Shown here: positions 1 to 12,104 of the stretch, piece after piece
Layout: each line of letters begins with the position of its first letter
Numbering within the stretch: the stretch's first letter is position 1
Source of the DNA: Alnus glutinosa
Taxonomy: Eukaryota > Streptophyta > Magnoliopsida > Fagales > Betulaceae
Reading direction: 5' to 3'
Length of the DNA stretch: 64,000 bases
Assembly: GCF_958979055.1 (NCBI RefSeq)
Contig: NC_084886.1
Span: 6,033,001 to 6,097,000 of the forward strand
Position numbers and translations under genes: made by a program
Notes under the pieces: model-generated
Databases searched by the model: none
The model's input: only the letters and a program-made list of their open reading frames with translations
What the model was told of the DNA's origin: nothing

Positions 1-1113
1 CCGTACCATGAAATACAAATCTTACATCAAAAGATGTTGTAATAAGGGCAATAATCCAAGATAAGAGATTCTAATAAGTACAGCTGATATAAAACAGACG
101 GGATGAAGGAAGAGAGAACTCTTATAAATGTAACACTTCAGCACGAATACTGCCTATCTTGACGAGTACATTGCAAAAATGGAAATCAGAGGTGAGAGAC
201 ATAAACTCATTGTTTCTAAATATCTGAAGCAATTTTCTAGATTTCTAATAAATCGGAAAAAGCGAAATGATATGAGATTTACACTCACATAACACCTAGA
301 AATACGTAATAGGAAAGGAAGAAGGCAACTGTCTAGAAATTCTAGCAGTGAATTGCATCTCGTTTATCACACAAGAAACTTGGGCATCAAATCCAGACTT
401 TGGTCGAGGTGGAGGTTGTAAGGAATGATGGTGGGCTATCCCCATTGCCCATGTGCCCAAGATGGCATTTTCAGTGGACCAGAAAAGTAGAAAAGGAACA
501 TTGCATAGTCCAAGATAAGAACATCTTTTGTAAATAGTTCCAATTTTTTCCATCTTCAAATGGAAAATGAATGGTTTTCTCAGTTGCTGGAAACTGAGGA
601 AGGAGCTTCTGTAAAGACAATTTTAGTTTCGAATGTACAACTAGAGAAGTTCATCACATCACTTCAAGTACATCACTTTGAAGATGTTGCTATCATCCCC
701 TTTATGGTAAGGAGGTTACTGTCCTGCATAATCATACAAAAGCATGAATATGCATGCGCATACTTCATATATGTATATGACTTCATGTCTATATGTGTCC
801 TGATACATATATTATATCAGCCAGACAAAAGTAAACTCCTCCAAATTTAACACTAAATACTAATTGTGAGCAAACATAAAAATGAATAAAAAATAGAAAT
901 GTCTATCCAACAAATCCCTTTAGCAGTAAATGCAAACAACAGCGGTAAGCCAATTCTTTCTTTTAATCTATTCACCTGAGTGTCGAATCAGTAACAGAAA
1001 ACGAACCTTACAGCAATATAATTTTGAGACATTATTACCACCCTTCTCAAATACAAAACATAAGCAAATCATTATAAGTAAACATTAAATGAGTTCATTG
1101 ACGATTGTATTAC

Positions 1114-1472
1114 CTCTTCTTGTTACAGTTTCGTAATCATCAACACTGATTTCCTGTACTGCTGGAGGTGTCCACTGAGGACCCTGAGAAAGGTCAGATG
1201 GACTACTTAAAAACAACCCAGTACCATCAGATGCAGAGTGTTGATGGTTATAGAGACAGTTGCCTCTCACCCAGCTCCGACTTTCTTTACTGTTTGTTGA
1301 TGTTGAGGACCCATACAGTTGACTACCTTCTTGCGAACCATATGGTAACCCTTCAGATTGAAATCGAAAATCCCATCTTGACGGGGGTGGCGAAAAGCTT
1401 GTATTAGTTCGCCAGTAAGGTTCGTGGGGACCCATTGACCAGTCCCTACTGGCCGCATTTGATCCATGTGGC
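1114..1472 (-). CDS. Internal or first coding exon of a conserved plant protein, gene incomplete
   Basis: The minus-strand frame contains the motif WRTNTSFSPPPSRWDFRF, followed by a Ser-rich stretch, QWTPPAVQEISVDDYE and TVTRR. It ends at a good donor, AGAAGAG/GTAATA. The acceptor is probably near 1472 (CTGCAAG). The motif is too specific to be chance, and I recall it at the start of an uncharacterised plant family that may carry a C-terminal RING. That attribution is from memory and no RING is visible here. Later exons must lie left of 1114 or outside the window. A likely leader exon lies at 5675-5760, which would make the intervening intron about 4.2 kb and host to a LINE. I see no other exon of this gene with confidence. 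Confidence 0.6.
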
Positions 1473-1957
1473 CTTGCAGCCACACAACAAAGCGACCCCG
1501 TTTTAGCTATTTTCTATAAAACTCACCAAAACCAGTTCTGTTTGCTTTCAAACTTTAAAAATTCAGCAACCAACAGCTAAATATTTACATTACTTACTGA
1601 AAATAGACATTTCTAACTTATGGATGTTAGCTTATGCCCCATCTCACTCATCAAAACCACATGATACAATAAATAAGAGTATTCATGGTCACTTTCCTTT
1701 ATCCAAGTTTGATTAACATTTGCTCGTGAATATTACCAACACATGCTACATAATCCACCAAAACACTGAACATGTTCCAGAAATCAGATTCCCTTCAAAG
1801 TCGCATTAGCGCCATAGCACAAACCCTATCATGAAAAGATGATAAATCAATCAGACATTATATTCTACACAATTAACCAAATACCAACAACCACCAACAA
1901 TAGTCAAAGAATATGTTTCTTCACTGAAATCACCCAAATTTTAAGTTCATAGTTGAA

Positions 1958-4582
1958 AATTCCACATGTTTGTGGCTCAGGGAAGGTGATAGGTGCACGG
2001 AGTTTTTTCACATGATGGCCAACTCCAACAGAAGGAACTCCTTTGACTCTTTGTTGATTGATGGCACGATTTCTAATAACAACTCGGAGATCAACGACCA
2101 CTTTGTTCAGCTTTATAAGTTGTTTACCGAGCAATGCAGTTGGAGGCCAGTGGTAGACGGTCTTTCCTTTGATTCTATTGATGAGGTTGAAGCTAGTTGG
2201 TTGGAGAGAGAGTTTGACGAAAGGGAGGTGTGGAAGGTTGTGAAAGCAGTGAATAGTGACAAGGCATCGGGCCTTGTTAGTTACTCTATGGCATTCTTCC
2301 AAGCTTGCTGGGTTGTTTTGAAAGAGGACGTCATGAAGGTCTTTCATGAGTTCCATGCTAGTCTTAAGTTTGAGAGAAGCCTTAATGCTATGTTTCTCAC
2401 ACTCATTCCGAAGATTCCAAGGGCTGTCGACCCAAAGGATTTTCGCCTAATCAGTCTGGAGGGTAGCATTTATAAGATTATTGCTAAGATTCTAGAAAAT
2501 AGGTTTAAGGCGGTATTGGAGAAGATCTTCTATAAGTCACAAAATGCATTAATCCATGCAAGGTAGGCAGATTCTTGATCCTATTCTTGTTGCCAAGAAA
2601 TGCCTTGATAGCAGGTTGAGATTTGGAGATCCAGGGGTTATCTATAAAATGGACTTAGAAAAAGCTTATGACCATGTTAATTGGGATTTTCTATTGTACA
2701 TGCTGAGAAGATGCGGATTTGAGAAACCGGTGCTCATGCATGGCTTATTGTATCACATTAGTGCATATTTCGGTTTTGGTTAACAGCTCTCCCACAGGCT
2801 TCTTCAACAGCTCTCGTGGCTTGAGACAACGAGACAATTTGTCTCCTTCGTTGTTTGTCATAGTGATGGAGGCGTGGATAAGGCGTTGGATAAGTTCATT
2901 TTAGCTGTTGTGAGTGGAGGATTGTTGTATGGCTTCTCTATGGAGATGGGTTGATATCTCTCATTTTTTGTTTGCTAATGATACCTTGCTTTTTGTGGAG
3001 CCTACCCAAATCATCTTCACAACTTACAAAGCTTAGTCTTACATTTTGAAGCTGTGTTAGGTTTGAAGATGAACTTAGCCAAGTCAGAATTGTTGATAAT
3101 GTAGCTAAGCTGGTTGGGATTCTGGGTTGGGGAGTGGCATCCTTGTCCTTGAAGCATCTTGGTCTCCTGTTGGGGGCATCCTATAAGGACAAGCATATAT
3201 GTAACGGTGTTATTGAGAATATAGAACGTCAGTTGGCTAGTTGAAAAATGTTGTATTTGTCTAAGGGTGGTAGGATTACCCTTATCAAGAGCACCCTCTC
3301 CAACATACCAACGTATTTCATGTCCCTCTTTCATTTCCCTAAGAGTGGTGCAAACTGTATTGAGAAGCTCCAACGGGATTTCTTCTGGGGTGGGCTACGT
3401 GAAGAGTTCAAGTATCACCTAGTGAGTTGGCCCAAAGTGTGCTCGCTGATCTCTAAGGGAGGCTTGAGGATTAGGAACTTGATAATGTTAAATCCTGCTC
3501 TCTTAGGTAAATGTCTTTAGCGCTATGGGCTTCAGAGAGAGGTTTGGTGGAGAATGGTTGACTCCAAATATAGAAGTTCATGGGGAGTGTGTTCTAGTGA
3601 GCTTGTTGGGACATATGGGGTGGGTTTATGGAAGAATATTAAGAGGGGTTGAGAGAAGTTTTGTAGTCGCACCAGATTTGAGGTGGAAAACGGCTCCAAG
3701 GTAAGATTCTGGCATGATCTTTGGTGTGGGGATATAGCCCTTAAGAATGTCTTTCCAGATTTATTTAATATTGCTTGCGCTAAGGATGCTTCTGTTGAGG
3801 CTCTCGTGTAATTTTCTGGAGGTGCCATTCAGTGGAACGTGATCTTTCTTAGAGCAGCTCAGGATTGGGAGGTGGATGTCTTTGCCTCGTTCTTCAGGAT
3901 GTTGTATTTAATCAGAATGAGATGGGAAGGGGAACACGTGTTGTGGTTGATCCCTTCCAAAAGGGGGTTGTTTGGTGTTAAATCTTTCTACAAGGTCATG
4001 GGTTCTCATGATGGTTGACGTTTCCCTTGGAAGAATATTTGGAGGACTATGGTTCCACCGAGAGTGGCCTTTTTTATGTGGTCGGCAGCCTTAGGAAATA
4101 TCCTTACCATGGACAATCTTCGAAAGTGGCATATCATTGTGGTTAATAGGTGTTGTGTGTGCAAAAAGAATAGGGAGTATGTGGACCATCTTCTCTTTCA
4201 TCATTTGGAATGTTTTCTTCAATCGATTTGGGTTGTTTTGGGTTATGCCTAGACGCATAGTCGATTTGTATGCTTGTTGATGGACTACCGTCAACACAGA
4301 GTGCTGCTGTGTGAAAGATGGTGCCTTCATGCCTTTTGTGGAGTCTATGGAGGGAAAGGAACAATAGGTGTTTTGAGGATCGCGAGAGGACTTTGGAGGA
4401 CATTAAGTATATTTTTCAACACTTTGTATCTTTGGACAGCTACTTACGTTTCTCTTTTGGTGATAAGTTATCATGATCTTCTTGTTCTTTTTACTCCTAC
4501 TAGCTAAGTGGCTTCTCTTGTATACATCTTGTGTACATGAGGCGCCCTATGCTTTTAATGATATCACGATTACTTATAAAAA
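1958..4582 (+). mobile_element. 5'-truncated L1-type LINE, dead
   Basis: The plus strand encodes pieces of a plant L1 ORF2. WLREGDR is at about 1970, the RT fragment [12 protein letters not shown] at 2649-2684, the RT active-site block reads FANDTLLF near 2970 instead of F-A-D-D, and a zf-RVT block (VPPRVAFFMWSAALGN) starts at 4052. The 3' UTR ends at ATTACTTATAAAAAG and runs straight into a TA microsatellite. The endonuclease half is absent, and several stops and frame changes break the ORF, for example after 2564, 2783 and 3520. It lies antisense inside the intron of the gene at 1114-1472. Relatives occur at 30.3, 48.9, 54.8 and 57.1 kb. Confidence 0.9.
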
Positions 4583-4708
<126 letters not shown>

Positions 4709-5674
4709 CGCACGTTAATCGATTGTTCTGTTTTCCAAAGAGTTCTATTTTGGTATTTTTCCCTTGCACTATCTACTAGATTGACATAATTTCTTGATGT
4801 GGCGCTTTCTACTTTTGAAATTAGACCACATCATAAAAACAAATAAATAAATAAATAAAAATACGTCAGCGAATTTCATCATTCCATTAGGTGTATAGAG
4901 ATAGACCGAAATGAAACCCTTTTGTAGAACATGGGACCATGTGAAATTTTCAAGGGATGAACTTGAAATTGTTATGTTTTAGGGATGAAACACTTACTTT
5001 AACGCACCAACAAAATAAAATGGCTTAGAAGAAATAAAAACTCAATAAATTTTATCCTATTCTCATTATGATTGAACTCATGCAATAAGTGCACTTAATC
5101 CGAGTCAAATTGCTTAACGCCCACAGGTACAGAAACCATGAATTTATATGATAATTTCAGTATGCAAAACCATGTTAAAATCATAACATGTCAAATAAAA
5201 TTGTTTAAAATGTCTGAGAACAAGTAAATTTCGTGACTAGAATCAAAAGCTTTTTTTTTTTTTTTTTCCTCTCCAAGATGGAGGAACTCCAATAACCTTT
5301 GCTACTCTAGGCTTCCATCACCAACAACCTCATAACACCGCATTTGTCATATTCCCGACCAAGAAGATAGAAAGAGTAATTGAATTGAAAATTAGACACG
5401 AAAATGCACGAGTCACACCAAATAATCCACTGGCTAAGCTCTTCAACAACACATTTTTCAGAGTAAAAGAAGAAAAGGGAAACAAAGTCGAACAAACAAA
5501 CAAACAAAAAAATAGAAAGAAAAACCACGACATAGGGTGCACATAATTGGAACTCATAAGGGTTAAGAGTTTAACTAAGAACCATTGCGGAGCAACACCA
5601 AAACCAGTAGATTACTGAAAATTAAGCGCAGTGAAAACTCTCTGATATGCATGAACATGAGAGAGAGAACTTAC

Positions 5675-5760
5675 GAGTAAAGAGACAAGGAGGAAGAACA
5701 CCACTGGGGGAAGCTCGGTGTGGCGACTGGTTTTCGTCGGAGCGTGAAATGAAAAGTGAA
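5675..5760 (-). other. Probable noncoding 5' leader exon of the gene at 1114-1472
   Basis: On the minus strand this segment begins near a GGGCTTTGGGTTTTC leader typical of plant 5' UTRs. It is CT-rich and ends in a strong donor, TTTACTC/GTAAGTTCTC. No ORF starts in it. No other minus-strand gene lies between here and 1472, so linking it to that exon is the simplest reading. This is inference and would need transcript evidence. Confidence 0.4.
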
Positions 5761-7297
5761 AACCCAAAGCCCTAATTTAACGGAGAGAGGGAGACTACTT
5801 TACCTGGATTACTTCACGCCCTTTTTGCACTCAGGTCCTCCATTTTCTTCTGTATTTCCCTTTAACCCCTTCAACTGTATATTACCTTTTAGTTTGAACA
5901 AAAATTTCTCAAAATTGAATTTTTTTTTTCAACCAATTTATTAAATTGATAAAAGTTTTTCAATTTTCACATATATTTAAAAAATATATGAAAATGCATA
6001 CGAGAATCACATCTATTTTTTTTTTATAGATGTCAATTAGTAAGCTGAAGGATTTTCTTTAAATCAATTTTAAAATAAACTTTATCTAATTAATATTTAA
6101 ATTACACTTACGTTTAGAAGTTAGTTATCCATGCGCTTTGATCCAGGAATTTTAATAAAAAATAATTCTTAAAAATGTGATTAAAGAACGTAAGAAATTT
6201 ATTATATTTTTCTGCATGTCCCCATTCATGCCCCCAAGGAATGCTTTATGGTTCACAAATAAGAAAATAGCAATCATTTGTTAGTATGTTAAATCTATAC
6301 TAGCAAACAAATAATACTATTCCTTTGTGCTAGGATTAATCATTATAAAATAAAATACCAGATTGAAATTGAATATAATAAGATCCAATCAATCAGAGGA
6401 TTGATTGTTATTATAGACCTAACGACTACTCATATTATAGTGTATGATTATCATGAAAATCCACCACTTTATGATACCTTCATTTTAATAATTGTCTCAT
6501 TTATAATAGTTAGATGATAATGGGCATTCCCTATGAACTTGACCACTAGAAGTCTAGAATGTGGACCTCCCAACTTCAATAATCATTAGATAATTATTGC
6601 TAGTTCCAAGCAAAAGCTATTCTGCATTTGTCTTTTTTTGGCAACAAGGCCGAAGGCTAATCCTCATCCCTGCCCCAAACAGCGGTGCAGGACACAGTAT
6701 GCCTAAAAAACTGAAGTTTCCACTATAATTTTTAATCAATATTTTAGTGACTAGCATTATAAGTGCGACGACGTGGGCTGGCACATCAATTTGTAAATGT
6801 AATAGTATCCACATTTTATTGGTAGCGTTATAAGTTTTACGCGTACTATCACGTCAATTTGTAAACAGAGTAAGTGTCATATAGATTGCTTCGTAGTAGT
6901 TTATATTTTAGTGGCCGACATGATAAATATCATGTAGACGGTCATAATACTTCGTAAGAAATTTGTAATATCTTTAACCACACTTTTCAAAGTAACTTCC
7001 CAAAACATTGTATCACGAGCCTACAGCAAGAAATATTTACTTTTAAAGGTAGATTGTGGGCTTGTCTCTCAACATGTTTACACACGAAGGATGGAAGAAA
7101 AGAACAAACCATTTCAAGCCTATAATGGCTGTATCTAAACCATAAGACATGCCTTCTATATTCCTCACAAAAGCTGCCTCTAATGATTTTAGTCATGCTC
7201 TTAGTACTCTAGCTAATCTAGAGCTACAATCCATATCAGAAGTAGCTGAACAGCAGGGCTCACTGCAATTGAGAACATCGATGCCTTACTCTTGGTG
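5761..7297. other. AT-rich spacer without recognisable gene
   Basis: This is the spacer between the leader exon at 5.7 kb and the methyltransferase stop at 7298. It holds poly(T/A) runs, short ORFs below 70 codons with no family resemblance, and diverged repeat-like sequence around 6640-6960. I see no supported gene or RNA. Confidence 0.6.
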
Positions 7298-10200
7298 TTA
7301 CTTACAAGCAATCCCATATACGTGGGGGTTTATAAGGAAGGCATCAGACAAGAAAGCCATGCTAAGCTCAACACCTGAAAACCCAGCTTCAGATATCCGC
7401 ATTCCTGTTTCCCTGGTAAGGTGACACCCATCAGAGACTGTCTGTTGCAGAGGATCAAGAACTCTTTGTATTAATCTAAGAATTGTTCCATCTGCACCAC
7501 AACAACAACAATAAAAGAAAGGACTAAAAAATTCCCATTCAAGTAATCACAACTACTTTCTTTCTTGCCTGTGAATCAAGAAGTTCAGCTCAATACCTTT
7601 TGCAGCCACGTGTTCCACAAAAAGGTAAAACCCACCGGGTTTCAGCACCCTCTTCACCTCTGAGTACAACAATAAAAATGAAAATTTTCAATTATTTAGA
7701 CATTAGAATCATAAAATCTATCAAAGTTTGAACACAACCACCTCCCAGGTGTGCATTTAGAAAGTAAATCATTCAATCAGTTTTCATGTAGCATTTAATG
7801 TAAACCTGAATGTTACATTTAGATCCATATTTGCTACTTAATAAATGATATTAGTTCAGATATTCAAGCATCATCTCTGGCAATTCTCCATTTTAGAGTG
7901 GACGAATTTATAACTTCAAATGTCAGGACAATTGCATTGTTCACCCAAATATTCCACATTATTTCCACTCATATTAAATTTGACTCTCATGAATTAAACG
8001 TGATAGGTTTTAAAGTTGGCAAATTCAGTGTCAAAACAAGTTGAGATGTAAGTTTGAGTAAAAAGTTAAGTCGGTATAAAAGTTGATCAAAGACATTAGA
8101 ATTCAAGTTTGTGTGTGTTGTCCAACATAGACCTAGTCGGAGTAAAACAACCATATCTTTTGATTCTGGACATCAGATGGAAGCAAGTTTGGTGGCATTA
8201 GAAAGCTGATTCAAAGGGATAGAACTTTGTATTTCATGAAGCTTTTCCAAATCAAGCGTTTACCATATCAAAATGGACTGCCAATAAAAGTCTGAAAATC
8301 TGGACAGAACAGCTCAATTAGAGTCTTGGTTGGAAGGCGTTCAAACGAGGATTCAATGCATGTCAAGAATTGAGCCACATAATGTACCAGTCGCAGTGAT
8401 GGTTGAAAGCCGTTCGAATAGAGTACTTCAAGGTTTCAAAATTTCAACTTCTGGGAGGCTCGATTGCAACCCGTTCGAACAGAAGTCTACACAATATATA
8501 AAATTAAGAGTTTCAGAACCGTCCGGTTCAAGATCGGTTGATGGTCGTTCGAATGGCATTGGTTCACAAGTCTTATAGAACAACCTGTTTGGTGGCGGTC
8601 GAACACTGTCAGAACGGGAGAAAGACCGCAGCTAGGCAGAATCATCCTGTTGGACCTGCAATCGGACCGCGTTATAACTCCACCAGCAAGAAAACTGTGA
8701 AACCCTAGCCGACTTAGCTTAAAAATCCTGTTTTCTCTCATTCTATCTAAGACTCACAACCCACGACTTCTACACACTTATAGAGGCAGTATATCAGTTG
8801 TTCTGGAGATGTTTACTCTTGTTCTTGAGCCTAAACAGATAATAACTTTCTCATGTTTTCTTCTTAATCATTCAAACACAAAATAGCCTATGGCCACTAA
8901 AGTTCCAGTTTGAAGCCGATGAGGTTTGTTCGTGAAGGTGATCCGTATAGAAAAAAGGCCAGAGGCTCTGGAGCCATTGCGGTGGGAGGTGAACGTGTCA
9001 TTCGTCAGAGTTACAAGATTGAGTCTTCGGTGTTACAAAGGTTTTGTAAGTAGAATAATGTACAACGTAAGTCTTCTATAATAGATGCCTTTTGGGGTTG
9101 GCTAGCCCTCGGATTAGTATTTTGAAAAGTTCTTCAAAAAGTTTTCACTTCATTAACAAATCTATATGTTTATTTAATTTTCTGCTTTGTTAGATTTTAG
9201 TATTGATAATTGTGGTAACTGGATTCATAATTGGCTTGGTAATCTTGTGTTTAACAACACGGGGTCTGAATCTGGAATTTCAAAACGTAATAGGTTTTGG
9301 GCATGAGTTAACACTTATATTCATGTCTAAGCTATTAAATCAAACTCCTAAACAATCAACTTATAGTTAGAAGGATAATACAGTCAAGCAAGCATTCATA
9401 GATAAAAGTTCAATTACTTCAAAAAAAGAGTGTTCTATTATTGAAGAAGTGCTTCATGGTTCCAAAATGAACTAAACTCCTTAAATCTGTAAAACTAAAA
9501 TAAAGTTTTTATCTTCTAGATGGTTAAATACCTTTCAGTGTCAAATCAACATCTTTAACAGAACACAAGACAAGTGTTCCAACAACTGCATCAACAGAAG
9601 CATCACTTAATGGTATACCCTCCCCAACCTGGATAATATAAGCATCTTCAAAATCTAAAGAACAACTTTGTAGTTCATAACCAAATATAACTAAGAGGGA
9701 AAAATAATAAAAGCAACATCTAAATCCAGTAGAAACATATGATTTGCTAAAATCCACCTTCCAAAATAGTAATGATCTAATGCATTCATCAAAGTTGCAG
9801 CTTTAACTAGATATGCATATTTGACTGATAAAGTGCACATCACTACAAGATGTTTCAATTGCTTAAGATACAAATCACATGCCATCAATCCAATTGTTGA
9901 AATTGGAAACAATTGCCATTGGATCTTCCCCATCGATCCATCCACTTAAAGGTCTAAGAAACATCAAAATGTTTACCAATCATTTGGGTGTTTTTCTCAC
10001 ATTGATAGTTTCAAGGCAAAACACGACCATTGTAATGGCATGGCATGCTAATTCCTAAAGACCATTTGCGCCCCTTTTAAAAGAACCATCTAGTAATGAC
10101 ACTGTGCGGGTTGTGAACCCTAGCATCGTTAAGCCTGTGGTCAATTCGTCCAGATATTATATTATGGACAATACAATTTCCAAGCAGAGAATACCGCCAT

Positions 10201-11172
10201 CATAAAAAGCTTGGGAATAAGTAGTGCCATAAGGGAAGCATTCTTACTGCTTGTATAAATTCAAAATTTGCAAGTGGGAGGCCAGCAGCCACTGCTGCTG
10301 CCCGTGCATACTTTTCCATCTTTCCGTTGGGATCCACACCAAAAACCTGGACATCAGCATCGCCGGCATAATACTTGAGATTAGGGCCTGTGCCGATGCC
10401 AATCTCCAACACCTTCTGAGCCTTCCCCTTCAAATTACTAAACAACTGTGACTTGTAACCTGCAATCTTACCAAACCACAGAAGATTTCACAAAATTGCA
10501 GCCAAGGATGTGTACACTTGAAACGAGAAGAACTGGTTAATAACAAACACCAAACCAATTGATACTAAGTGGGAACTAACCTCGGCTTCATAAGACTTCA
10601 TGCTTGTATCCATAACCGATGCATAGAACTCCTCGTACCAATCTGGTCTCGGAGGGTGAACCTTTTTCAGCACAGCCTACGCATACAAATTGTCACCTTT
10701 AAATCCCAAGTGACACATAATAATTTTCAACTCAGACCAGCAAGTCTGAAGTTGGGTATGACAGACATTGCCTTTTACTCGTATTGGAAGCATAACATTT
10801 TGGAAACAAATCACAAGGTTGTGTTGAGAGAGAGAGTTGTACCGTGTAATCGGAATGTAAATTGGAGGCGTTGGAGGGGCATATTGGGAACAAAGCCGTT
10901 GCTGCCGCAGCTTCAGCGAAACGCCTTCTTGTACAGGAGCATGATAAGCTGAAGCAAGAGGAGTCCGGTGCAAGTTGCTCACCATTGCTTCTCTTTGGTG
11001 ATTCTGGGTTGACCCGTGCCGGAGACGAATTATCGTACCGCAAGTCGGCGCAACAAAAGGGTGTGATTTTGGCACGTGGAAGTTTAATGCTAGAAGAGGA
11101 AGAGCAGCTGGGAGTACTGCTGGGGAGGTAGAAGAAAACGAACGAGGCTACAGGCGACGAGTAAACGACCAT
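7298..11172 (-). CDS. SAM-dependent methyltransferase, METTL7-like (type 11 fold), probably organellar
   Basis: Six coding exons join in frame: 10843-11172, 10581-10676, 10248-10466, 9532-9628, 7597-7659 and 7298-7491, 999 nt, 332 aa. Residues 1 to about 90 are Ser-rich and basic, like a plastid transit peptide. SAM-binding motif I is VLEIGIGTG at 161-169. The acidic residue after strand 2 is D187 in FGVDPNG. A later motif reads GEGIPLSDASVDAVVGTLVL, and post-motif III is VLKPGGFYLFVEHVA. The family is class I methyltransferases related to METTL7 and plant AT1G69526-type proteins. Substrate is unknown. The start used is the Met at 11172; an in-frame Met at 11232 would add 20 residues. Intron 4 (7660-9531) is enlarged by repeat-like DNA. 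The endosulfine gene follows upstream on the same strand, as in Arabidopsis. Confidence 0.9.
8060..9300. repeat. Repeat-derived insertion in methyltransferase intron, possibly LTR-type fossil
   Basis: The long intron contains sequence with repeated GTTCGAA-type motifs and a segment resembling intergenic LTR/LARD debris of plant genomes. No coding domain is visible and I could not define its ends. The family assignment is weak. Confidence 0.3.
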
Positions 11173-11328
11173 TTTTTTTCTTCTTCTTTTTAAGGTTTCA
11201 GGGGTTCGTAACGTTCGTTCTTCGTTAATCACTCAACGGGGATAGCAGACCGTTGCGTCATCGAGGTGAGACTGATCTGATGTGTTGACCGTTGCTTTTA
11301 CTATTGACTGTCTATAATTGGTAAAATA

Positions 11329-11473
11329 GGAAAAATGATAAAACTACAACCCCATCACAACTCTCTCACAACCCCCACTCACAATGGTGTGGAGCCCATG
11401 TGTGTGGCCCTACACCATTGTGAGTAGGGTTGTGAGGGAGTTGTACAAAAGAGTTGTGAGCCAATCATGTCCC
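11329..11473. mobile_element. Mutator-like MITE with 9-bp target duplication
   Basis: A 145-bp foldback element. The arms pair over about 60 bp, for example CTCACAATGGTGT on the left and ACACCATTGTGAG on the right. The ends read GGAAAAATGAT and, reverse-complemented, GGGACATGATT. The perfect 9-bp direct repeat GGTAAAATA flanks it at 11320-11328 and 11474-11482. Long inverted repeats with a 9-bp duplication fit Mutator-like elements. It sits about 150 bp upstream of the methyltransferase start. Confidence 0.8.
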
Positions 11474-11739
11474 GGTAAAATAATTAGTTGAAAAATTTGA
11501 CTTCCTAAAAATTTAATTAGTTAATAACTAAAAGCCTCTTGAATAATGCTATATCTTCAATTTTGGGCCATTTTTACTCCCAAGTCCATAGTTCGAAAGA
11601 AATATTTGGCCATCTCCTCGCTTTGGAACTCGGCTCATTGGGCACTTTCTTGTCAATTTGGTATGCTGAGTCCGATCTCCTCGCTTCCTGGACAAAGATC
11701 TTCTCCGATTCATATGGAATAGATAATATTAATTTTATA

Positions 11740-11818
11740 ATCTAACAGTGTATATGAAGTTCATGTTAGCAAATCTTTTAAAAATTTAAATAACATAATA
11801 TCATATACACTGTTAGAT
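11740..11818. repeat. Small inverted-repeat element (MITE remnant)
   Basis: The 18-bp arms ATCTAACAGTGTATATGA (11740-11757) and TCATATACACTGTTAGAT (11801-11818) are perfect reverse complements around a 43-bp AT-rich core. No clear target duplication is seen. Confidence 0.7.
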
Positions 11819-12104
11819 GCACCAACTAATCATATTTCAGCTTCCTAAATTCTGCAAGTAGATGAAAATGGTCTTGCCCTTTGGCTTGTGTAATGTGTTA
11901 TCTATGAAATTGACTTGGGGAAAAAAGATAAAAAGGAATTGTTACTGGAGTATGTCTTCCACGCACTCCAATATGACATTGGCTCATTACAACTGATGCA
12001 AAATTTGCAAAGTTTTGCTTATTGGCTTGAGCATCTTAAAAGGGCTGATCATCAGCTTCTAACTTTACATAAACATGTTCTGTTTGAGTCTAGCACATAG
12101 ACAT

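Noticed and set aside
296-559. Minus-strand 87-codon ORF near the left edge as a further exon of the gene at 1114-1472
   Set aside because: No conserved motif, no clear acceptor joined in frame, and composition resembles untranslated sequence.
560-704. Plus-strand ORF starting MENEWFSQLLETEEG and ending at a GTAAGG donor-like site
   Set aside because: Reads like protein, but I recognise no family, there is no supported upstream promoter or downstream partner exon, and the opposite strand belongs to another gene. Left unannotated.
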